Shown here one piece after another: positions 41,035 to 49,653 of a stretch of DNA of 64,000 nucleotides (position 1 is its first letter; every line of letters starts with the position of its first letter). The notes beneath the pieces were generated by a model, which worked only from the letters and a program-made list of their open reading frames with translations, did not search any database and was not told the origin of the DNA. The stretch covers positions 29,659 to 93,658 of the forward strand of contig NZ_NWUW01000019.1 of assembly GCF_002746455.1 (NCBI RefSeq), written 5' to 3'. The position numbers and the translations under genes are program-made. The stretch is from Bacillus fungorum. Lineage in GTDB: Bacteria; Bacillota; Bacilli; Bacillales; Bacillaceae_G.

Positions 41035-41996
41035 GTGAACCATTATTAGAAGTGAAAAACTTAAAAACATATTTTCCAATTAAAGGCGGCATATTTAGTA
41101 GAACGGTTGGACATGTAAAAGCAGTTGATGGAGTAAGTTTCACTATTAATAAAGGTGAAGTGTTCGGCCTCGTTGGTGAATCAGGAAGCGGAAAAACGAC
41201 GATAGGAAAAACAATTTTACGTCTCGTCCAAAAAACGGAGGGGGAAGTGAAGTTTAAAGGACACGATGTTTATTCTCTATCAAAAGAGGAATTGAGAAAA
41301 CATCGTCCTAATATGCAACTTGTGTTTCAAGATCCATTTAGCTCATTAAATCCGAGAATGAGAATTGGAGAAGCACTTGGTGAGCCGATGTTGGCTCACG
41401 GACTAGCGACGAAAGAAAATGTTCGTGAAAAAGTGACAGAAGTATTAGAGTTATGTGGCTTAGCCCCATATCATATTGACCGGTACCCTCATGAGTTTTC
41501 TGGTGGACAACGCCAGCGTATCGTTATCGCAAGAGCTATGGTATTAAACCCAGAATTCATTGTAGCTGACGAACCTGTAGCGGCACTAGATGTATCTATT
41601 CAAGCACAGATCATTAATTTGTTTAGTGAGTTACAGGAGAAAAAGGGACTATCTTATTTATTCATTTCACATGATTTAAGCGTAGTAGAGCATTTATGTA
41701 CGAAAATTGGGATTATGTATTTAGGAAAGATCGTGGAAACAGCGCCGCGTGATGAGTTATTTACGAACCCGCTTCATCCGTATACAAAAGCATTGTTATC
41801 AGCTGTTCCAATACCAGATCCAACAGTGAAGCGAGAGCGAATTATACTAGAAGGGGATATTCCAAGTCCAGCAAATCCACCTTCGGGTTGTCGTTTTCAT
41901 ACACGTTGCCCATTTGCAACAGATATTTGTAAACAAACGGTACCAGAATTCCGTAATGTTGGTGAGGAGCATTATGTTGCTTGTCATCATGTATAA
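41031..41996 (+). CDS. Peptide ABC transporter ATPase (OppF/DppF type)
   Basis: Encodes 321 aa. Walker A LVGESGSGKTTIGK, signature FSGGQRQRIVIARAM, Walker B FIVADEPVAALDV, C-terminal GCRFHTRCPFATDICK cysteine motif. Last gene of the SBP-SBP-B-C-D-F operon; terminator follows. Whether the ligand is a peptide, a siderophore or a metal complex cannot be told from sequence. Confidence 0.94.
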   Translation: MSEPLLEVKNLKTYFPIKGGIFSRTVGHVKAVDGVSFTINKGEVFGLVGESGSGKTTIGKTILRLVQKTEGEVKFKGHDVYSLSKEELRKHRPNMQLVFQDPFSSLNPRMRIGEALGEPMLAHGLATKENVREKVTEVLELCGLAPYHIDRYPHEFSGGQRQRIVIARAMVLNPEFIVADEPVAALDVSIQAQIINLFSELQEKKGLSYLFISHDLSVVEHLCTKIGIMYLGKIVETAPRDELFTNPLHPYTKALLSAVPIPDPTVKRERIILEGDIPSPANPPSGCRFHTRCPFATDICKQTVPEFRNVGEEHYVACHHV

Positions 41997-41999
41997 AAG

Positions 42000-42034
42000 A
42001 GAAGGACTCTTTCAGAGGTTGAAAGAGTCCTTTT
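42000..42034. terminator. Bidirectional terminator
   Basis: AAGGACTCTTTCA / TGAAAGAGTCCTT stem with a T run between oppF-like and the HAD gene. Confidence 0.85.
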
Positions 42035-42907
42035 TTATTTACTAGATGAAGTTTGTTTCAATACAAATTGCTCAAGTGCATGAGCAACACCATGTTCATT
42101 GTTTGTTAATGTTACAACATCACATAGTTTTTTTACATCTTCTTCAGCATTTCCCATTGCAACTGATAAGCCAGCTACTTGTAACATGGGTACATCGTTA
42201 AAATTGTCACCGATGGCAATTGTATCTTCAATTGGTATATTAAAATGGGCTGCCATTTGTTTCAGTCCATTCCCTTTATGTCCGTTCTTATCCATAATTT
42301 CTAAATTAGTAGGAGCAGATGCTGTAACCATAATATCAGTGTCTTCTTGTAACATACTTAATAGCTGTGCACGATGCTCTGCATTAAATGTCAAAATGAA
42401 GAATTTAGATATTTCTAACTCAGGATTATTTACAACATCTTCGATTTTTTGGAAATCAGTAATTAAGTTTGATTTCTTTTGTTTTTCTGTAATTCTTTCA
42501 AGTTCCTCAAGTGTAACATCTAGTGCATGCTTGTTTTTTTCGAACGCTTGCATGACTTGATCTTGCCATGTATATGGAGAATAAACTCCTTTATTCGTAT
42601 ATAGCTTATATGGAACACCTTCAGATTCTAGTAATTTTGCAAGTTTGTACACTTTGTCGTTTTGTATACAACGAGAGTTAATTACTTTTCCATCCACATA
42701 AACAATTGCCCCATTGCTTGCTCCAACTGGAAGAGATAGTTTATATTCTTCCAACAGTTTTAAAGCATCCTCTTTCGCACGACCAGAACAAATCATGACA
42801 ATATGACCAGCTTCTTTTGCAGTTTGGATTGCTTGTAAGTTCTCTTTGGAGATTTCAAGATTAGATGATAGTAGCGTACCATCCATATCTAATGCGATTA
42901 ATTTCAA
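42035..42907 (-). CDS. HAD-superfamily (Cof-type) phosphatase
   Basis: Encodes 290 aa. Motif I LIALDMDGTLL (nucleophile Asp near residue 8), motif II ICSGRAKEDAL, and motif IV TIAIGDNFNDVPML near residue 240. Cof-type members dephosphorylate sugar phosphates, FMN or pyridoxal phosphate. A TTG start at 42907 is chosen because GAGGTGG is 5 bases upstream and the motif then starts at once; the longer ORF has no ribosome site. Confidence 0.88.
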   Translation of the reverse strand: MKLIALDMDGTLLSSNLEISKENLQAIQTAKEAGHIVMICSGRAKEDALKLLEEYKLSLPVGASNGAIVYVDGKVINSRCIQNDKVYKLAKLLESEGVPYKLYTNKGVYSPYTWQDQVMQAFEKNKHALDVTLEELERITEKQKKSNLITDFQKIEDVVNNPELEISKFFILTFNAEHRAQLLSMLQEDTDIMVTASAPTNLEIMDKNGHKGNGLKQMAAHFNIPIEDTIAIGDNFNDVPMLQVAGLSVAMGNAEEDVKKLCDVVTLTNNEHGVAHALEQFVLKQTSSSK

Positions 42908-43007
42908 AATGACCACCTCTTTGTTTTTATTATACATAGTTATATAGAGGAAACATATAAACTTATCTTGGAAAGATTGTATTTTATCTTTCATGAACTA
43001 TCAGTAA

Positions 43008-43357
43008 GAATTCGTTAGATTCCATCTTATTAATGAAAGATTTATCTTAATTTGTAACAAAAGTAGAGGTAGGTATGGGTATGTTTCGTTATATGATCGT
43101 AATATTACACAAATGTTACAAACGTGAACTTAGTGAAAAACGCATTAAATAAAGGTTTTTAAGGGGATTTATAAAAAAACGTAAAAAAAGTGTAATAAAA
43201 TTTACGTAATTATATTGCAACGTATCAATAGTTATGTTACATTAATGTTACAAACGTTACGTTATTAAATTTAATGTAACGATAACATAAAAACTATGAA
43301 ATAAACATTTCTTAGAAATTACATATAGATAACTTATGAAAAGGGAGGATACATAAT
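43008..43357 (+). promoter_or_regulatory. Leader of the tandem peptide cluster, TTACA-rich
   Basis: About 350 bases of A/T-rich DNA with no gene. AATGTTACAAACGT occurs exactly at 43112-43125 and 43244-43257, each preceded by a further TTACA (period 11). GTTACATTAA and TTAATGTAAC form an inverted pair near 43237-43283. It does not contain the strict CTTACA-33-CGATAGT-19 geometry; the best match (GTTACA...CGATAAC) lacks a -10. Likely operator region for the four peptides. Confidence 0.45.
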
Positions 43358-43465
43358 ATGAAAGAGCAAGTATTACAAGTAACAAAAGGTGACTTCGTAG
43401 GATCAGCAAGTGGAGCAGTAGTATTAACAGCATTAATCGTATTTCTATCAAGCGTATTAGTATAA
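43358..43465 (+). CDS. Tandem membrane peptide 1 (35 aa)
   Basis: Starts MKEQVLQVTKGDFVGSASGA and ends FLSSVLV. Short charged head then one membrane helix. Ribosome site AAGGGAGG lies 8 bases upstream. First of three 151-bp tandem units whose translations are identical although the DNA differs at a few third positions. DFVG.ASG...LTA.I matches the type 2 peptides at 15.3 and 16.4 kb. I recall short uncharacterised B. cereus-group families of this size, but the exact family was not checked. Confidence 0.8.
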   Translation: MKEQVLQVTKGDFVGSASGAVVLTALIVFLSSVLV

Positions 43466-43508
43466 TAGAAACTTTGTAACAAAAGAAAAAGAAGGGAGAA
43501 TGAAAGAT

Positions 43509-43616
43509 ATGAAAGAGCAAGTATTACAAGTAACAAAAGGTGATTTCGTAGGATCAGCAAGTGGAGCAGTAGTATTAACAGCATTAATCGTATTTCTATC
43601 AAGCGTATTAGTATAA
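43509..43616 (+). CDS. Tandem membrane peptide 2 (35 aa)
   Basis: Protein identical to peptide 1. The Asp codon is GAT instead of GAC, a silent change. Ribosome site GAAGGGAG. Second 151-bp unit. Confidence 0.8.
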   Translation: MKEQVLQVTKGDFVGSASGAVVLTALIVFLSSVLV

Positions 43617-43659
43617 TAGAAACTTTGTAACAAAAGAAAAAGAAGGGAGAATGAAAGAT

Positions 43660-43767
43660 ATGAAAGAGCAAGTATTACAAGTAACAAAAGGTGACTTCGT
43701 AGGATCAGCAAGTGGAGCAGTAGTATTAACAGCATTGATCGTATTTCTATCAAGTGTATTAGTATAA
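43660..43767 (+). CDS. Tandem membrane peptide 3 (35 aa)
   Basis: Protein identical to peptides 1 and 2. Its differences (Leu TTG for TTA, Ser-Val third positions) are silent, which shows selection on the protein or recent gene conversion. Downstream spacer is diverged. Confidence 0.8.
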   Translation: MKEQVLQVTKGDFVGSASGAVVLTALIVFLSSVLV

Positions 43768-43809
43768 CAAAAGTTTTAAATTATACGAAATGAAAGGAGA
43801 ATGAGGAAT

Positions 43810-43920
43810 ATGAACAGTGAACAAGTGTTACAAGTAACAAAAACAGATTTATTAGGATCATTAGGTGGAGCGGTAGTATTAACATCATTTATTCTATTCC
43901 TTGCAAATGTATTAGTATGA
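43810..43920 (+). CDS. Tandem membrane peptide 4 (36 aa), divergent
   Basis: Starts MNSEQVLQVTKTDLLGSLGG and ends FLANVLV. Same head and layout as peptides 1-3 but about one third of residues changed, so an older paralogue. Ribosome site AAAGGAG. Followed by a terminator, so the four cistrons form one operon. Confidence 0.8.
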   Translation: MNSEQVLQVTKTDLLGSLGGAVVLTSFILFLANVLV

Positions 43921-43949
43921 GATATATAAATACAATCATTCAAAAAAAA

Positions 43950-43998
43950 TAAAGACTCTAACGTATTAGTAAGTAGTTAATATGTTGGAGTCTTTTTT
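43950..43998 (+). terminator. Terminator of the tandem peptide operon
   Basis: AAAGACTCTAAC ... GTTGGAGTCTTT stem with T run. Confidence 0.82.
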
Positions 43999-44247
43999 AT
44001 TTTCTTCTTATATACCCTCAATTATTAAAGTTACCTCATTATCCAGCATTCATGGCTAATTAGACGCTGTGGTTGAAACTTGATTCAACGAATAAACAAA
44101 AATCCACTGAATAAAATCTCGCTTTATTTCAAAGAGAAAAAAGTCGAATTTTATATGTAAGAAAAAAAGAGGAATTTGACAGAAAAGATAGAAAATTTTA
44201 AAGGTCGTAATTTGTTAGCTTGCTAACTAATTTCTATTAATTGATGT

Positions 44248-44261
44248 TGGAAGCGTTTTCG
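44248..44261 (+). promoter_or_regulatory. Candidate cre (CcpA) site upstream of hppD
   Basis: TGGAAGCGTTTTCG fits the catabolite response pattern TGNAANCGNNNNCA except the last base. It lies 53 bases before the hppD start. A TTGACA at about 44177 may be the -35 box. The remainder of 43999-44247 is A/T-rich with no gene. Confidence 0.6.
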
Positions 44262-44313
44262 GTTGGTTTTAAGTATGAACCATTTAATCTATTTACAGGG
44301 GGATGAGGATTTT

Positions 44314-45432
44314 ATGAAACAAAAATCTATGGATACGCTAGCTGCACAAATGGAGGACTTTTTTCCAGTACGTGATGTAGATCATTTGGAATTTTACGTA
44401 GGGAATGCAAAGCAATCAAGTTATTACCTTGCGAGAGCATTCGGATTCAAAATTGTGGCTTACTCTGGATTAGAAACTGGTAACCGTGAAAAGGTATCTT
44501 ATGTTCTTGTGCAAAAAAATATGCGTTTTGTTGTGTCTGGAGCTTTAAGTAGCGACAATCGTATTGCAGAGTTTGTAAAGACTCATGGTGATGGCGTGAA
44601 AGATGTGGCATTACTTGTTGATGATGTTGATAAAGCATACTCGGAAGCGGTGAAACGTGGTGCCGTCGCAATTGCTCCACCTGTAGAGTTAACAGACGAG
44701 AACGGTACATTGAAAAAAGCAGTTATTGGTACGTATGGTGATACAATTCACACGCTTGTAGAGCGTAAAAATTATAAAGGAACATTTATGCCAGGATTCC
44801 AAAAGGTCGAGTTTAATATCCCATTTGAAGAATCAGGTTTAATTGCTGTGGACCATGTAGTTGGTAATGTTGAAAAAATGGAAGAGTGGGTTAGTTATTA
44901 TGAGAACGTTATGGGCTTTAAACAAATGATCCATTTTGACGATGATGATATTAGTACAGAGTATTCAGCGTTAATGTCGAAGGTTATGACAAATGGAAGT
45001 CGTATTAAGTTCCCTATTAACGAACCGGCAGATGGAAAGAGAAAATCACAGATTCAAGAATATCTAGAATTCTATAATGGAGCAGGTGTACAGCATCTTG
45101 CTTTACTAACAAATGACATTGTTAAAACAGTGGAAGCGCTTCGTGCAAATGGTGTGGAGTTTTTAGATACACCAGATACTTATTATGATGAGTTAAGTGC
45201 ACGAGTTGGGAAAATTGATGAGGAAATTGATAAGTTAAAAGAATTAAAGATTTTAGTAGATCGCGATGATGAAGGCTACTTACTACAAATCTTTACGAAA
45301 CCAATTGTAGATCGTCCAACTTTATTTATTGAAATCATTCAACGCAAAGGTTCACGTGGATTTGGAGAAGGGAACTTTAAAGCATTATTCGAATCAATTG
45401 AAAGAGAACAAGAGCGTCGCGGAAATTTATAA
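44314..45432 (+). CDS. hppD: 4-Hydroxyphenylpyruvate dioxygenase
   Basis: Encodes 372 aa. Two vicinal-oxygen-chelate domains: VDHLEFYVGNAKQSSYYLAR near the start and VDHVVGNVEKMEEW near residue 195. Iron-binding residues lie in the C-terminal half (GVQHLALLTND and, near the end, RPTLFIEIIQRKG). Converts 4-hydroxyphenylpyruvate to homogentisate in tyrosine breakdown. ATG 44314 follows GATGAGGATTTT; the upstream frame lacks a site. First gene of hppD-fah-hmgA. Confidence 0.95.
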   Translation: MKQKSMDTLAAQMEDFFPVRDVDHLEFYVGNAKQSSYYLARAFGFKIVAYSGLETGNREKVSYVLVQKNMRFVVSGALSSDNRIAEFVKTHGDGVKDVALLVDDVDKAYSEAVKRGAVAIAPPVELTDENGTLKKAVIGTYGDTIHTLVERKNYKGTFMPGFQKVEFNIPFEESGLIAVDHVVGNVEKMEEWVSYYENVMGFKQMIHFDDDDISTEYSALMSKVMTNGSRIKFPINEPADGKRKSQIQEYLEFYNGAGVQHLALLTNDIVKTVEALRANGVEFLDTPDTYYDELSARVGKIDEEIDKLKELKILVDRDDEGYLLQIFTKPIVDRPTLFIEIIQRKGSRGFGEGNFKALFESIEREQERRGNL

Positions 45433-45439
45433 AATTTAT

Positions 45440-45474
45440 ATCCACCAGCAAGAATTCTTTTGTTGGTGGAAATT
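45440..45474 (+). terminator. Hairpin between hppD and fah
   Basis: ATCCACCAGCAA / TTGTTGGTGGAAAT stem with a weak T run. May act as a partial terminator or mRNA processing structure within the operon. Confidence 0.5.
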
Positions 45475-45498
45475 TCATTTTCATAGGGAGGAATCATG

Positions 45499-46455
45499 AT
45501 GAAATTTGTTACATTTCGTCTTCCTTCGAAAGAAATGCGAGCGGGATGGCTTGAAGGTGACAAAGTAATTGATATGAATCTTGCTAGTGATGGGAAATTA
45601 CCTTCTTCTATGTTCGCCTTTTTAGAGAAAGCGGATGAGTATGTAGAGGTATTGCGTAATAGTAAGAAGCCTGAAAAGGGTATATATTCCTTAGAGGAAG
45701 TGCAATTAACAGCAGCAATCCCTAACCCGAGTAGTATTCGGGATTTTTATGCGTTTGAACAGCATGTAAAAACGGCACGCGGCCGAAGAGGGCTAGATGT
45801 TGTACCTGAGTGGTACGATATCCCGGTTTTTTATTTTACGAACCATCGTGCTGTAATTGGTCCGGATGATATTGTAATTGGTCCGAAGAAATCTAAAAAA
45901 CTTGATTATGAGTTAGAGATTGCTTGTGTAATTGGGAAAGAAGGAAGAAATATCTCTCGTGAGCAAGCAGAGGAGTACATTTTTGGTTATTGTATTATGA
46001 ATGATTGGAGTGCAAGGGATTTACAAGCAACAGAAATGAAGGTAGGACTTGGTCCAGCGAAAGGAAAAGATTTTGCCACTTCATTAGGAGCGCACCTTGT
46101 TACAAAAGAGGAACTAGATGTTTATCGTAACGGTGATCGTTATGATTTAGAGATGACGGCTCATGTAAATGGAAAGTTATTATCAAAGGGAAACTTCCAA
46201 GATATTTACTATACATTTGCTGAAATGATTGAACGTGCTTCGGAAGACGTTACGTTATATCCAGGCGATGTAATTGGTTCTGGGACAGTAGGAACAGGTT
46301 GTATTTTAGAACTGGGTACAGAAGAGTGGCTGCAAGATGGAGATGTTGTAGAACTTACGATTACTGGTTTAGGTACATTACGTAATACGGTCAAAAAAGA
46401 AAAGGAAGCAGGTGATGAGCATGTTTTATCGTCACATGGGGGAGCTACCTCATAA
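45499..46455 (+). CDS. Fumarylacetoacetate hydrolase family protein
   Basis: Encodes 318 aa (319 if the ATG three bases earlier is used). FAH fold motifs: IGPDDIVIGPKKSKKLDYEL with the metal-binding Glu, then IFGYCIMNDWSARDLQ near residue 165 and GSGTVGTGCILELG near 260. Cleaves fumarylacetoacetate in tyrosine catabolism. AGGGAGG lies just upstream. Its end overlaps hmgA. Confidence 0.88.
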   Translation: MKFVTFRLPSKEMRAGWLEGDKVIDMNLASDGKLPSSMFAFLEKADEYVEVLRNSKKPEKGIYSLEEVQLTAAIPNPSSIRDFYAFEQHVKTARGRRGLDVVPEWYDIPVFYFTNHRAVIGPDDIVIGPKKSKKLDYELEIACVIGKEGRNISREQAEEYIFGYCIMNDWSARDLQATEMKVGLGPAKGKDFATSLGAHLVTKEELDVYRNGDRYDLEMTAHVNGKLLSKGNFQDIYYTFAEMIERASEDVTLYPGDVIGSGTVGTGCILELGTEEWLQDGDVVELTITGLGTLRNTVKKEKEAGDEHVLSSHGGATS

Positions 46456-47593
46456 ACGACATGTACAATTCCGTAAAAAAGATGGATCACTTTATCGTGA
46501 ACAGGTAATGGGAACGAAAGGTTTTTCTGGTACGCAATCTATTTTGTATCATCATTATATGCCAACGGAAGTATCGCATTCGGCATTATCTCATTCTTGT
46601 CAGTTGCAGTATGAAGAAGATGTAGCTCTTGCTCATCGGCATTTTCGCACGAAAGAAAATAAAAAAACTGGCGATGCAGTAAGTGGAAGAAACTTCATCC
46701 TTGGAAATGAAGATTTATTAATCGGAGTAGTGACTCCAACAGAAAAAATGGATTATTTCTACCGTAATGGTGATGGCGATGAAATGTTGTTTGTTCATTA
46801 TGGAACAGGGGAAATCGAAACGATGTTTGGAACGATTCACTATAGAAAAGGTGATTATGTAACGATTCCAATTGGAACGATCTATCGTGTTATTCCAGAT
46901 GAAGGAGAGACTAAGTTTCTTGTTGTAGAGGCAAATAGCCAAATTACAACGCCGCGTCGCTATCGCAATGAATACGGACAATTGTTAGAGCATAGCCCTT
47001 TTTGTGAGAGAGATATTCGTGGTCCTGAAAAATTAGAGACATATGATGAAAAAGGTGAGTTTGTCGTAATGACAAAGTCGAGGGGCTATATGCACAAGCA
47101 TGTTTTAGGGCATCATCCGTTAGATGTAGTTGGATGGGATGGTTATTTATATCCTTGGGTCTTTAATGTAGAGGACTTTGAACCAATTACAGGTCGTATT
47201 CATCAGCCACCTCCAGTACATCAAACGTTCGAGGGTCACAATTTCGTTATTTGTTCTTTCGTACCACGTTTATATGATTATCATCCAGAATCTATTCCAG
47301 CTCCGTATTATCATAGTAATGTAAATAGTGATGAAGTCCTTTACTATGTGGAAGGTAATTTTATGAGCAGAAAGGGAGTGGAAGAAGGTTCTATTACACT
47401 TCATCCGAGCGGTATTCCTCATGGGCCACACCCTGGGAAAACAGAGGCAAGTATAGGGAAGAAAGAAACGCTTGAATTAGCTGTTATGATAGATACATTT
47501 CGTCCGCTTCGCATTGTAAAACAAGCGCATGGAACAGAAGATGAAAAATATATGTATAGCTGGATTGAAGAGGGATCATATACTGTGAAATAA
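46421..47593 (+). CDS. hmgA: Homogentisate 1,2-dioxygenase
   Basis: Encodes 390 aa. Opens MFYRHMGELPHKRHVQFR like known HmgA proteins. Cupin-fold iron ligands sit in the region MHKHVLGHHPLD and in PVHQTFEGHNFVICSFVPR, with PAPYYHSNVNSDEVLYYVEG near residue 300. Opens the homogentisate ring to maleylacetoacetate. It overlaps fah by 35 bases; starts at 46415 or 46412 are also possible. No maleylacetoacetate isomerase lies nearby. Confidence 0.92.
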   Translation: MFYRHMGELPHKRHVQFRKKDGSLYREQVMGTKGFSGTQSILYHHYMPTEVSHSALSHSCQLQYEEDVALAHRHFRTKENKKTGDAVSGRNFILGNEDLLIGVVTPTEKMDYFYRNGDGDEMLFVHYGTGEIETMFGTIHYRKGDYVTIPIGTIYRVIPDEGETKFLVVEANSQITTPRRYRNEYGQLLEHSPFCERDIRGPEKLETYDEKGEFVVMTKSRGYMHKHVLGHHPLDVVGWDGYLYPWVFNVEDFEPITGRIHQPPPVHQTFEGHNFVICSFVPRLYDYHPESIPAPYYHSNVNSDEVLYYVEGNFMSRKGVEEGSITLHPSGIPHGPHPGKTEASIGKKETLELAVMIDTFRPLRIVKQAHGTEDEKYMYSWIEEGSYTVK

Positions 47594-47596
47594 GTA

Positions 47597-47633
47597 AAAA
47601 GAGGCATGCTCAATAACGGAGCATGCCTCTTTT
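47597..47633 (+). terminator. Terminator of the homogentisate operon
   Basis: AAAAGAGGCATGCTC / GAGCATGCCTCTTTT stem after hmgA. Confidence 0.88.
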
Positions 47634-47749
47634 GTGGAATCGACATGTATAATAATACCAAAAAAGTTATAGAAAGATATATAGAAAAAATGATAAAGAT
47701 AGTGCGTACTCATAAGAATTTCTACTTATTTTGACAAAAGTATTGACTG

Positions 47750-48021
47750 GGAAAAGTATTTGCATTATTAATTGGATCGGACTTAATGCTGGAGTATTTA
47801 CTTGCTACCTCTGCTGTGGCAAACGGTTGGTCCGCTTATTTTCAATCTTTATTGAAGGGATTTGGAATCCATATTCCTACCATATGCTTCAATTATCCGG
47901 AACGGCTTGGATTAGCTTTGGTATATGGATGGTTATCGGTATTGCGGTTTACTTCTTATATAGCCAAAAACATAGTACTTTAAATAATAGTAAAGACGAA
48001 GATGATGCAGCAAATTTATAA
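47750..48021 (+). pseudogene. Amino-acid permease (APC family), collapsed relic
   Basis: One frame reads KVFALLIGSDLMLEYLLATS and AVANGWSAYFQSLLKGFG, the third-helix region of YfnA-type cationic amino-acid permeases. It breaks near IHIPT. A second frame then reads GIWMVIGIAVYFLYSQKHST to the stop, matching the C-terminal end of the family. About 300 internal codons and the N-terminus are missing. Not functional. Followed by a terminator. Confidence 0.82.
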
Positions 48022-48029
48022 GTAGAAAA

Positions 48030-48063
48030 ATCCATCCTAATTCTGTTAGGATGGATTTTTTTA
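48030..48063 (+). terminator. Terminator after the permease relic
   Basis: AAAATCCATCCTAA / TTAGGATGGATTTT stem with T run. Confidence 0.85.
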
Positions 48064-48130
48064 TTTTGAAAATTTACATTCTTCTGAATGTATTGTAAGA
48101 TAATTGGTGGCGAACAAAAGGGGTGGAATG

Positions 48131-49402
48131 ATGAAAAATACATGGCGTGAGTTAAGGGAGATGGACCGTAACGTATGGATTCGGTTTATTGGTGAGACGT
48201 TAAATGGAATTGCAATGATGATGTTGATGCCTTTTTTTGCATTATATTTAAAAGATAAGGTAGATTCATTATTACAGGTTGGAGTTATTATGGCGCTTTC
48301 TCCAATTGCTGCAAGCTTTGGATCAATTATAGGGGGAAGAATTGCTGATATATATGGAAGAAAGCCGATTATGATATTTTCGATGACGAGTAATGCGGTA
48401 TTAATGCTCGGTTTTTTATTTATAGAAGGATTTATTCCTTATGCGATTTTATCTGTTTTTTTAGGGTTAAGTAATTCGTTATTTCATCCAGCTGCATCAG
48501 CGATGGTTGCGGATGTAACAGCGCCAGAAAAAAGAACAGAAGCATATGGTTTGTTGCGAATGGGGCACAATATAGGTGCTGCAATTGGCCCCATAATGGG
48601 CGCTTCGGTAGTTATGTTGTCGAAGAACCTCGTTTTTATTATTGCCTCGTCTACGATGTTATTTTATGCATTACTTGTATTCATCCTTATTCAAGAGACG
48701 ATGCCAAAGAGTATGAATAAAGAAGAGGAGAAAGAAAAGGAATCGGGAGCAGTGTGGAAAATTGTATTGCGAGATAAGGCACTAATGATTTATTTATTAG
48801 CAGGTATCATTATTTCAATGGGATTTTCTCAAACAGAGGGCATGTTGCCACTGCACTTTGATAATGAAATGAAGGATATTTTTGGAACTAACAATCCATA
48901 CCCATATTTAATGGCGCTAAACGGACTATTAGTTGTGTTGTTCCAATTTCAAATTTCAAAATGGGCTACAGATAAACCTGTCGGAAAGACAATGTTATAT
49001 GGTGCATGTTTGTTTGGAATTGGATTATTTTTTATAGGATGGTTACCGAAGTGGTTTGGGGCATTTGATGCAAATGTTACAGTTATTTTAATAACACTAA
49101 TGCTTGTGTATGCCATATATACGTTAGGTGAGATGATTATGTCGCCTGTACAGATGACGTTTGTAGCGAATTTGGCCCCTGAGCATTTGAGAGGGACTTA
49201 TATGGGAGCTGCAAGTTTGCAATGGATTACAGGAAGTGCATTCGGTCCACTTCTTGGAGGTTTTTTATTAGATCGATTACTTGGCCACTTTTTATTTACA
49301 ATTTTAGCTGTAGGATGTGTAGTTGCAGGTATTGTATATGTTTCTTTAGATCGTCTCGTTGAACAAAGGCAAAAAGGCACACTAACCAAACAATCTTCTT
49401 AA
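48131..49402 (+). CDS. MFS transporter, MDR type
   Basis: Encodes 423 aa with about twelve membrane helices. Motif A in loop 2-3 is GGRIADIYGRKPIM; motif C-like GHNIGAAIGPIMGAS lies in helix 5. Central cytoplasmic loop is charged (KEEEKEKESG). Drug export by proton antiport is likely, substrate unknown. The start is set at the second of two ATGs, four bases after GGGGTGG. Confidence 0.85.
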   Translation: MKNTWRELREMDRNVWIRFIGETLNGIAMMMLMPFFALYLKDKVDSLLQVGVIMALSPIAASFGSIIGGRIADIYGRKPIMIFSMTSNAVLMLGFLFIEGFIPYAILSVFLGLSNSLFHPAASAMVADVTAPEKRTEAYGLLRMGHNIGAAIGPIMGASVVMLSKNLVFIIASSTMLFYALLVFILIQETMPKSMNKEEEKEKESGAVWKIVLRDKALMIYLLAGIIISMGFSQTEGMLPLHFDNEMKDIFGTNNPYPYLMALNGLLVVLFQFQISKWATDKPVGKTMLYGACLFGIGLFFIGWLPKWFGAFDANVTVILITLMLVYAIYTLGEMIMSPVQMTFVANLAPEHLRGTYMGAASLQWITGSAFGPLLGGFLLDRLLGHFLFTILAVGCVVAGIVYVSLDRLVEQRQKGTLTKQSS

Positions 49403-49653
49403 TGAGTAGATGACATACACAAAAAAGGGATTTCTACATATTTTAGTTACATAACTAGATTGGGGTGCAATTTTATTTTAGAATTTAAATTCGTGGAATT
49501 GTGAAGAAAGTTATATAGAAAAAGTATAGAAAACCAATAAGTGGTGTCATTTAATTATTTGTGGAAGTTACATTTTATTTCAAATAGGAACTACCTATTT
49601 TTATAAAAAGTGCTAAAATAGAAAAATGAAAACAATTGGTTAGGGTGATTTCA

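Larger units (their letters stand above)
43358..43767 (+). repeat. Tandem repeat, 151-bp unit, about 2.7 copies
   Basis: ATG positions 43358, 43509 and 43660 are exactly 151 bases apart. Units include the coding sequence, the AGAAACTTTGTAACAAAAG spacer and the ribosome site. Fourth gene starts after 150 bases with a diverged spacer. Confidence 0.9.

Noticed and set aside
43198..43320. Ninth shared-geometry promoter before the tandem peptides
   Set aside because: A GTTACA...CGATAAC pair at 33-base spacing exists, but no -10 lies 19 bases on and the palindrome is absent.
43257..43753. Minus-strand ORFs of 87-119 aa over the tandem peptides
   Set aside because: They repeat only because the DNA repeats; the plus-strand frames have ribosome sites and silent third-position changes, the minus frames do not.
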